From NCBI RefSeq assembly GCF_008329905.1, contig NZ_CP032155.1, positions 5,084,001 to 5,148,000 of the forward strand: 64,000 nucleotides of DNA, in the 5' to 3' direction. The DNA is from Mycobacterium sp. ELW1. Lineage in GTDB: Bacteria; Actinomycetota; Actinomycetes; Mycobacteriales; Mycobacteriaceae. Positions 58,078-64,000 of this stretch are shown in pieces (positions within the stretch are counted from its first letter, which is position 1; each line of letters starts with the position of its first letter). The notes under the pieces are model-generated. The model searched no databases and was not told the origin of the DNA. It worked only from the letters and a program-made list of their open reading frames with translations. The position numbers and the translations under genes were made by a program.

Positions 58078-59157
58078 TCACCAGTCGATGTCCGCCAGCG
58101 ATGTGGTGGTTTGCGGCGGCTTCCCCACGGGTCCGGCGGTACTGCGGGAGAACCGCGGCGCCGGCGCCGCCTGTTCGGTGCCATCAACGTTAATAACGGT
58201 GCGGCGCGCCAGAAGATGTTCTCCTGCGGCGGCCTCGGTCCAGCTCAGCACCGGCGTCACGCATGCGTCGGTCCCGGCGAAGATCGCGGTCCACTCGGCA
58301 CGGGTCTTACCGGCGAAGGTCGTCGCGAAGAGCTCCCGCATCTCGGGGTAGCGGTCCCGCTCGAATTGGCCGGGCACCTGCTCCGCTGGCAACCCGAGCC
58401 CGGCCAGCAATTGGGCGAAGAATTGGGGCTCGATCGACCCGACCGCCATGTACCCGCCGTCGGAGGTGGAGTAGGTGCGGTAGAACGGCGCGCCCCCGTC
58501 GAGCAGGAAGGACTCGCGCTCGTCGGCCAGTGAGCCGGTCGCTTTCATCGTCCACATCATCTGCGCCAGCACGCTGACCCCGTCGACCATCGCCGCGTCG
58601 ATCACCTGGCCCTGGCCGGACTTCTCCCGTTCGTAGAGGGCCGCGACGATACCGAGCAGCACCAGCATCGAGCCGCCGCCGAAGTCGGCGACGAGGTTCA
58701 GTGGTGCCACCGGCGGGCGGTCGCGGTACCCGATCGCGCTCAGCGCGCCGGTCTGCGACAGGTAGTTGATGTCGTGGCCGGCGGTCGACGCCAGCGGGCC
58801 GTCCTGACCCCAGCCGGTGATGCGGGCGAAGATCAGCCGGGGGTTGACCGCGGCGCAGTCGTCGGGCCCGATGCCGAGGCGCTCACAGGTGCCGGGCCGA
58901 AAGCAGTCCAACAGAACATCGCCTTTCGCGGCCAGGTCGAGCAAGACGCCGGGCTGCGACTTCACGTCCAGGTCGACCACCCGTTTGCCGCGGTGCATGA
59001 GGTCCACGTTCTCCGGCGGCATCTGCAATCCGCCAGGCCTACGCACCCGCACCACGTCGGCGCCGAGATCGGCCAAGATCATCCCGGCGTGCGGCCCCGG
59101 GCCGATCCCGCCGAGCTCGATCACTCTCACCCCGGCCAGGGGTCCGGTGTTCGTCAC
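58078..59157 (-). CDS. far: CoA transferase family III (fatty-acid-CoA racemase Far)
   Basis: A 359-aa family III protein of the alpha-methylacyl-CoA racemase branch. RVIELGGIGPGPHAGMILADLGADVVRV is the N-terminal signature, LLDCFRPGTCERLG and ITGWGQDGPLASTAGHDINYL hold the CoA and racemase-site residues (His-Asp). It probably epimerises 2-methylacyl-CoA so that branched or sterol-side-chain acids can enter beta-oxidation. GTG 59157 gives the same length as Rv0855; the open frame continues antisense-like to 59622. Confidence 0.9.
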   Translation of the reverse strand: MTNTGPLAGVRVIELGGIGPGPHAGMILADLGADVVRVRRPGGLQMPPENVDLMHRGKRVVDLDVKSQPGVLLDLAAKGDVLLDCFRPGTCERLGIGPDDCAAVNPRLIFARITGWGQDGPLASTAGHDINYLSQTGALSAIGYRDRPPVAPLNLVADFGGGSMLVLLGIVAALYEREKSGQGQVIDAAMVDGVSVLAQMMWTMKATGSLADERESFLLDGGAPFYRTYSTSDGGYMAVGSIEPQFFAQLLAGLGLPAEQVPGQFERDRYPEMRELFATTFAGKTRAEWTAIFAGTDACVTPVLSWTEAAAGEHLLARRTVINVDGTEQAAPAPRFSRSTAGPVGKPPQTTTSLADIDW

Positions 59158-59171
59158 GACTGAAAGGTAGC

Positions 59172-59615
59172 TCAGCCGTTCTTCTTGGACCGCAGAACCT
59201 GCTTGCGCAGCCCGTCGGTCGCGGTCTCCATCAAACCCTTGGCACCCCGTTTGATCACGAAGCCGGGCAGCGGAACCAGCGGGTCGACAGTCAACTCGAA
59301 CCGCACCCTGGTCGACTCTCCCTCGGGGATGAGTGTGTACCGACCCTCTTGTGCGCGTTGCTGTCTGGAGCTGGCCAGGGTCCAGCTGACCCCGTCGGGA
59401 TGAACGGCGTAATCCAGTACCTGCTCGTCGTTGACCCCGACGACCTTGACCGTCTGGCGCGACCTGCTCGGGCGACCGTCGGAATCGCGCTCGAGCACCT
59501 CCACCTTCTGATGCGCCTGCGACCACTGCGGCAGCGACTCGAGGTCGAACAGCACGGCGAGGATCTCCTCGGGCGTCGCCTCGATGGTGACCTCGCGGGT
59601 TTCGGTGACAGCCAT
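59172..59615 (-). CDS. SRPBCC family protein (copy B)
   Basis: A 147-aa paralogue of copies A and C: REVTIEATPEEILAVLFDLESLPQW, then RVRFELTVDPLVPLPGFVIKRGAK and TATDGLRKQVLRSKK. It ends 14 bp before the far start and begins 33 bp after copy C, all on the reverse strand. Its length equals Rv0854. Ligand unknown. Confidence 0.87.
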   Translation of the reverse strand: MAVTETREVTIEATPEEILAVLFDLESLPQWSQAHQKVEVLERDSDGRPSRSRQTVKVVGVNDEQVLDYAVHPDGVSWTLASSRQQRAQEGRYTLIPEGESTRVRFELTVDPLVPLPGFVIKRGAKGLMETATDGLRKQVLRSKKNG

Positions 59616-59648
59616 GTCCCACGGTTGCCCGCGAGCGCGTTTTCGAAA

Positions 59649-60089
59649 CTATCCCTTGCTGACCTTCAACACCTGCTTGCGCAGGCCGTCGGTGGCGGTC
59701 TCCATCGCACCCTTGATGGTGCGCTTGACCACGAAACCGGGCAGCGGCACGGCCAGATCGATCGACAGGTCGAAGCGCAGCCTGGTCTTGTCGCCGTCGG
59801 GCGTCAGCGTGTACTTGGCGTCTTGCGAACGCAATTGGCCGGCCTTGACCAGCGTCCAGCTCACCTCGTTGTCAGCCCAGGTGTACTCGACGATCTGCTC
59901 GTCGGTCAGACCCGCCGCCTTGATCTTCATCTTCACCTTGTGCGGCCTGCCGTCGTCGTAAGCCTCCAGCACCTCTGCGCTCTGGTACTGCGGCGACCAG
60001 GTGGGTGTTGATTCGACATCGGCGATGACATCGAGGATCGCTTCAGGACTGGCCTCGATCACGACCTCACGGGAATCTTTGACTGCCAT
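59649..60089 (-). CDS. SRPBCC family protein (copy C)
   Basis: A 146-aa paralogue: REVVIEASPEAILDVIADVESTPTW, then RLRFDLSIDLAVPLPGFVVKRTIK and ETATDGLRKQVLKVSKG. Copies B and C share nearly identical C-terminal helices, so they are the closer pair. ATG 60089 is chosen; ATG 60101 is in frame. It follows the mceF-like gene by 43 bp on the same strand and may be transcribed with the mce operon. Confidence 0.87.
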   Translation of the reverse strand: MAVKDSREVVIEASPEAILDVIADVESTPTWSPQYQSAEVLEAYDDGRPHKVKMKIKAAGLTDEQIVEYTWADNEVSWTLVKAGQLRSQDAKYTLTPDGDKTRLRFDLSIDLAVPLPGFVVKRTIKGAMETATDGLRKQVLKVSKG

Positions 60090-60132
60090 GGGCGTGACCA
60101 TAATGGTTGAGTCGCGGTTTATCTGCGGATTC

Positions 60133-61527
60133 CTACGACGCCGGCGGCACCAGCATGGATTGCCAGGTCTTGTTGCCCGGGCCGTGCTGGCCGATGACGA
60201 GCGGCGGCGCAGCGGCGCCGGTGCCCTGGGGCGGTGGCAGCCGCGGGTCCTGGCCCGGCGCGTACTGCGGCACGCCCTGGCCGGAGAAGGTCGCGTTGGG
60301 ATCGCCCTTCCAGTTGAACCCGTCGTTGAGTGGCACGTAATTCTCGTCGCTTTCGCACATCTCGACGGTCGGGGCGCGCTTGGCCGGGTTGTTCTCACAC
60401 GGAATATTGCGCACACCACGGACATTCATGTTCGAGTCCTGCGGGATCCGGCAGTACAGGTCGCCGGCCGGCCGCTCCGGGTAGTCGACGTCGGACGGTG
60501 AACGCTGCTGCTGGACGGGCAGGAACCCGGTGTTGCAGGGCGGCGGCAGATTGAGGTTGAGATTGAAGTCGAGGTAGATGCCGCGGTAGGACTGCTTGAC
60601 GCCGGAGTCGGCGACGGTGATCGCCTGCATGACCGATGTGCCCTGCGGGAACAGCACCAGTAGCTGTTCGATGTCGTTGCGGTAGGTGACCGCGATGTCG
60701 CCGAGGCTCACCAGGTTGGCCAGAAGTACGGGCAGGGTGGGCGCGATCCGGTCGAACAGCGCCCGGCCCTCCTCCAGCGCAGGGCCACCGGTGTTGAGCA
60801 GGTCGGCGAAGGCGCGGTCCTGCGCCGTGAACTGCGCGGTGATCGACGCCATGTGCGCCGCCCAGGCCGCAATGGAATCAGACGTCTGCACTTGGGAGTT
60901 GAGCACCGGCGGTGACTGGTCGATCAGCTGGGTCAGCGGGCCGACGGTCTTGGCGCCCTCGACGGCCAGCGCTGTCGACCCGTCGACAATGCGGGACAAT
61001 TCGGGTCCGAGGCCGCCGACGGCAGTTGCCGCCTCGTCGACGACGGTACGCAGATTGTCCTGCGGAATCGCTTGCAGCGCAGTATTGGTCGCGTCGAGCA
61101 GCCGCCCGATGTCGGGCGGGGTCTGAACCTCCGCGGCGGGGATGACATCGCCGTCACGAAGCTTCTCACGCGCTCCAGGTTGCGGGGTCAGCTCCAGGAA
61201 CTGTTCACCGACGGCCGAGCGGCTGTGCACGGCGGCCGTGACGGGGGCGGGAACCGGGGTGCCGGAGTCCAGCTTCAGCACCGCGCGCACACCGGTGCGG
61301 GTGACGTCGATCGAGGTGACGCGGCCGACCTCGGTGCCGCGATAGGTCACCACCGAGGTCGGGTATAGCCCACCTGACGTGGGCAGCTCGACTGTGACGT
61401 TGTAGCGCCCGATCCCAAACAGCGCAGGCACATTGACGAACCCGAACGCCATGACCCCGACGGAGATCACGGTCACCGCCCCCAGGATGGCCAGCTGGGT
61501 CCAGATCTGGCGCGACAGCCGAATCAC
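60133..61527 (-). CDS. Mce family protein, MceF-type
   Basis: A 464-aa Mce protein, the last of a lipid-import operon. One membrane segment at the N-terminus (IWTQLAILGAVTVISVGVMAFGF) anchors the MCE domain (GRYNVTVELPTSGGLYPTSVVTYRGTEVGRV). A long helical region follows. The C-terminus is Pro/Gly-rich with four Cys in YCRIPQDSN, NIPCENNP and VEMCESDEN. GTG 61527 shares its G with the MceE stop (TAGTG). Mce complexes move lipids such as sterols or fatty acids across the wall. Confidence 0.9.
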   Translation of the reverse strand: MIRLSRQIWTQLAILGAVTVISVGVMAFGFVNVPALFGIGRYNVTVELPTSGGLYPTSVVTYRGTEVGRVTSIDVTRTGVRAVLKLDSGTPVPAPVTAAVHSRSAVGEQFLELTPQPGAREKLRDGDVIPAAEVQTPPDIGRLLDATNTALQAIPQDNLRTVVDEAATAVGGLGPELSRIVDGSTALAVEGAKTVGPLTQLIDQSPPVLNSQVQTSDSIAAWAAHMASITAQFTAQDRAFADLLNTGGPALEEGRALFDRIAPTLPVLLANLVSLGDIAVTYRNDIEQLLVLFPQGTSVMQAITVADSGVKQSYRGIYLDFNLNLNLPPPCNTGFLPVQQQRSPSDVDYPERPAGDLYCRIPQDSNMNVRGVRNIPCENNPAKRAPTVEMCESDENYVPLNDGFNWKGDPNATFSGQGVPQYAPGQDPRLPPPQGTGAAAPPLVIGQHGPGNKTWQSMLVPPAS

Positions 61528-62645
61528 TAGTAGCCCCCGAAGTGGTAGGGAGCGATCAACGGGTTCACCGCGGTGTAGGGGCTGGGCATCTGGCCGATGG
61601 TCCGGCCCCATTGCATTTCGAGTTCGGTCAGGTTGCCCTCCCACCGGGTGCCGGTGAACAGGCTGCTGTCGATCCGGCTCAGAGTGAGGTCGATGACCAG
61701 GCTGATGTTCGCGAAGTCACCGCGAAACCAGTTCGGGATGGTGCTTTTCACCCACGGATAGGTGGACAGGAAGTCCAGTCCCCTGGTCAGGGCGGGACCG
61801 GCATTGGCGAGCTCGCGCAGGACCGGCGCGATGTTGCGCAGGTTGTCCACCAGCGACTGTTTGGTCTGATGGACGGTATCGGCCGCGATCGCGCCGAACT
61901 TGCCCAGCGCGTCGATCGCGTTGGCCAGCTTGGTGCGCGAATCTGCCAGGACCGCAAGGGCTTGCGGGATCGTCGTGAGCGCTTTGTCGACGGTCTGATC
62001 CTTCGCGGCGACCTGCCCGGCCAGGTCGTTGAGCCGCTCGGTGGCGGTGATGATGTCGTCGGTTTGACTGTTGAGCCGGTCGATGAAGGTATCCAGCTGT
62101 GTCAGAAGGCTTTTCATGTCGCTCTCGCGCCCGGTCAGCGCGGTGGCGAAGGCGTGGTTGATCTCCTGTAGTTGGCCCAGTCCGCCGCCGTTGAGCAGTA
62201 CCGACACCGACGCCAGCGTCTGCTCGGTGGTGGGATAGGTGCTGGCCCGGTCCAGCGGGATCAACGAACCGTCCTTGAGCTCGCCTTGCGGGGCTTGGTC
62301 GGTGGGCGGGGCCAGTTCGATGTGCATGGAGCCCAAGAGGCTGGTCTGCCCGACCTTCGCCGTGCTGTTGGCCGGTAGGTGGACGTCGCCGTCGAGACGC
62401 ATCGTGACCAGTGCGTGCCAGCCCTGGACTTCGATCCTGGTGACGTTGCCGACGTTGACGTCGGCCACGCGAACCCTGGTGTTCTGCTGAATCGTCACCA
62501 CATCGGGCAGCTGCGCCTGGACGGTGTACGAGCCGGGCCCGGTGCCGGTGGTCCCCGGCAGGCTCAACGAGTTCAGCCCGCGCCATTCACAGCCGGCGAC
62601 CGCCAGGCACGTGACGGCGAGGACGCCGGCCAGCAGCCGCCTCAC
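61527..62645 (-). CDS. Mce family lipoprotein, MceE-type
   Basis: A 372-aa Mce lipoprotein. The signal peptide ends in the lipobox LAVAGC, so the Cys near residue 18 is acylated. The MCE domain follows (YTVQAQLPDVVTIQQNTRVR, VADVNVGNVTRIEV), then a long helical region. This lipoprotein position (MceE/LprN) is fixed in mce operons. GTG 62645 overlaps the MceD stop (GTGA). Confidence 0.9.
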   Translation of the reverse strand: MRRLLAGVLAVTCLAVAGCEWRGLNSLSLPGTTGTGPGSYTVQAQLPDVVTIQQNTRVRVADVNVGNVTRIEVQGWHALVTMRLDGDVHLPANSTAKVGQTSLLGSMHIELAPPTDQAPQGELKDGSLIPLDRASTYPTTEQTLASVSVLLNGGGLGQLQEINHAFATALTGRESDMKSLLTQLDTFIDRLNSQTDDIITATERLNDLAGQVAAKDQTVDKALTTIPQALAVLADSRTKLANAIDALGKFGAIAADTVHQTKQSLVDNLRNIAPVLRELANAGPALTRGLDFLSTYPWVKSTIPNWFRGDFANISLVIDLTLSRIDSSLFTGTRWEGNLTELEMQWGRTIGQMPSPYTAVNPLIAPYHFGGY

Positions 62646-63937
62646 GGGGAGGCTCCCGGCACCATCAATCCCTCGAGCCCGGCGCCCGGGTCCGTCGGCG
62701 TGGCGGGCGCGGCGCCCGGTACTTCGGCGGCGAGCGCGCCTGCCCCGTCGACCGGCGGCAGGTGCGGGTTGAGCCGGTCTTCGCTGTAGGTGATTTCGTT
62801 GGGCCGCGCAACGGCGCCGACGAACGGGTTGATCCCGAGCGGCGGATAGTTGTACTGACGATTCTTGATGATCGGCGCCAGATACTGCGTGCACAGCTTT
62901 GCCGACTGCTCGGCGCCTTCGCGGGACGCGGATTGAATTGAGCTGCAGATGAATTGGACGGTGTCTGCGAAGTTCACCGGCGCCAGGATGCCGGTGATGG
63001 CGCTCTGCGCAGGCTGATAGATGTTGGTGAAGTTGCTGAATACCGTGGGTGCGATGTGCAACGCCTGCTTGATGTCGCCGCGGCTGTCGTTGAGCGCGGT
63101 GGTGATCGCGTTGAGGTGATCGAACGCTTGCCCGAGGCCGTCTCGGTTGTCGCCGACGAAACCGCGCAGGTCGTTGACCGCGGCGTCCAGACCATGGGTG
63201 GCGTCGGCAATCTCGTTGGGCGAGTTGGACAGGACCGCGGTGACGTCGGCCAGATTGGTGTTGAACGAGGCGAGTAGATCGCTGCTGGACGACAGGGCGG
63301 AGACCAGGAGCTGCAGGTTGCGCACAGTGCCGAAGATGTCACTGGCGTGATCGCCCAGCGCCGAGGTCGCCTGGGACAGCTTGATGACGGTGTCGCGGGC
63401 GGTGTCACCTTCGCCTCGCAGATTGTCGGCGGTGGTGTTGATGAACTCGCCGAGTGCGCTGGGGCCGCCGGGGGTGGTGGGCTGCAGTGAGCCGGTGAGC
63501 TTTTCCAGCTGCCGGCGTAGGTCGTCCCATTCGATGGGGACGGCTGTCCGCTCGATCGGGATGCTGGCGCCGTCGGCCAGGGTCGGTCCGCTGGAGTAGG
63601 CCGGAACCAGTTGGATGGCCCGGGCGGAGACCAGTGACGGGGAAAGGATCGCCGCCTTCACGTCGGCCGGGACGCGGTACTGATTGTCAACCGAGAAGGT
63701 GACTTTGGCCGAATCCTGTTGCGGCTCGATCTTGTCCACGGTGCCGACGGCGACGCCGAGGATGCGGATCTCATCGCCGGTGTACAGACCGTTGGTGTTG
63801 GAGAAGTAGGCGACGTAGGTGTTGCGGGCGACGTGGCGTCCCCACCCGGTGGCCGCGACGACGATCCCGGCGGCGAGCAGCACCACCAGGCTGATCCCGG
63901 TGACGATCTGCGTCGCTCGGCGATGGCGCTGCACCAT
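62642..63937 (-). CDS. Mce family protein, MceD-type
   Basis: A 431-aa Mce protein with one N-terminal membrane helix (ATQIVTGISLVVLLAAGIVVAA), the MCE domain (NTYVAYFSNTNGLYTGDEIRILGVAVGTV), a helical region, and a Pro/Ala-rich C-terminus (PPVDGAGALAAEVPGAAPAT). ATG 63937 follows GGGGGAACTGACG and starts 2 bp after the upstream stop. It is coupled to MceE by a 4-bp overlap. Confidence 0.9.
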   Translation of the reverse strand: MVQRHRRATQIVTGISLVVLLAAGIVVAATGWGRHVARNTYVAYFSNTNGLYTGDEIRILGVAVGTVDKIEPQQDSAKVTFSVDNQYRVPADVKAAILSPSLVSARAIQLVPAYSSGPTLADGASIPIERTAVPIEWDDLRRQLEKLTGSLQPTTPGGPSALGEFINTTADNLRGEGDTARDTVIKLSQATSALGDHASDIFGTVRNLQLLVSALSSSSDLLASFNTNLADVTAVLSNSPNEIADATHGLDAAVNDLRGFVGDNRDGLGQAFDHLNAITTALNDSRGDIKQALHIAPTVFSNFTNIYQPAQSAITGILAPVNFADTVQFICSSIQSASREGAEQSAKLCTQYLAPIIKNRQYNYPPLGINPFVGAVARPNEITYSEDRLNPHLPPVDGAGALAAEVPGAAPATPTDPGAGLEGLMVPGASP

Positions 63938-63939
63938 CG

Positions 63940-64000
63940 TCAGTTCCCCCTGTCAGGCGGCGGTAGCGGCGGCACGGTCGGCGGTGGCAGTTCGCCGGGG
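63940..64000 (-). CDS. Mce family protein, C-terminal fragment (likely MceC)
   Basis: Only the last 19 codons lie in the window: a Pro-rich end GELPPPTVPPLPPPDRGN and TGA at 63940-63942. The position upstream of MceD and the Pro-rich tail fit MceC. The rest is outside the window. Confidence 0.6.
   Translation of the reverse strand, partial: PGELPPPTVPPLPPPDRGN

Overview
The window looks like a chromosomal segment of a rapidly growing mycobacterium (Mycolicibacterium type). The DNA is GC-rich, GTG starts and 1-4 bp gene overlaps are common, and the genes include rpfA, sepH, fprB, gltA2, a PE-PPE-domain hydrolase, F420-dependent LLM oxidoreductases and an mce operon. From 13.4 kb to 60 kb the order closely follows, in reverse numbering, the M. 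tuberculosis block Rv0896 to Rv0854 as I remember it. No rRNA, tRNA, CRISPR array, insertion sequence or phage gene was seen.

Region 1 (1-13.3 kb) is accessory and metabolic. It opens with the end of an agmatinase-like ureohydrolase. A TetR-controlled cluster follows: a frameshifted class II aldolase, a 2-hydroxyacid dehydrogenase, a creatininase-family amidohydrolase, two SDRs and the TetR gene. Two 8-3-8 palindromic sites lie in its promoter regions. Next is a divergent GntR-associated cluster (APH-fold small-molecule kinase, SDR, GntR, facing an APC permease and a class III PLP enzyme). The PLP enzyme resembles the eukaryotic phosphoethanolamine/phosphohydroxylysine phospho-lyases, so the cluster may be a kinase/phospho-lyase route for an amino alcohol. 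The region ends with a DUF2630 gene and an MFS-MarR drug-efflux operon that has a large dyad over its start codon.

Region 2 (13.4-35 kb) is largely core. It holds gltA2, two tandem paralogous TetR genes, an MFS exporter, pdxH, a frameshifted citA, an MHS-type symporter, a VOC protein and a 5'-nucleotidase. It continues with fprB beside an AurF-like diiron protein, serC, sepH, a TrmH-type methyltransferase with a MarR gene, and several conserved actinobacterial hypotheticals. A haloalkane-dehalogenase-like gene and an HxlR/SCP2 regulator, sharing a palindromic operator-promoter, and an Ecm4-type GST follow.

Region 3 (35-46.4 kb) holds a cold-shock protein and molybdopterin genes (moaA, moaD on one side; moaE, mog, moaC on the other) around rpfA. 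The rpfA leader carries a CRP-like site and a c-di-AMP (ydaO-type) riboswitch. A frameshifted XPB-associated gene, the XPB helicase and a secreted PE-PPE hydrolase follow.

Region 4 (46.4-64 kb) is lipid and CoA metabolism. It holds a non-canonical thiolase-fold (Ltp) protein with a DUF35 partner, two LLM oxidoreductases, an acyl-CoA-ligase-like protein, fadB-fadA, a secreted C39-type peptidase and dapC. Three SRPBCC proteins surround the CoA transferase/racemase far, and the window ends in an mceC(partial)-D-E-F operon. Three genes (aldolase, citA, the XPB-associated gene) are each broken by one small indel, two of them in G/C repeats, so assembly error is a live alternative to real decay.
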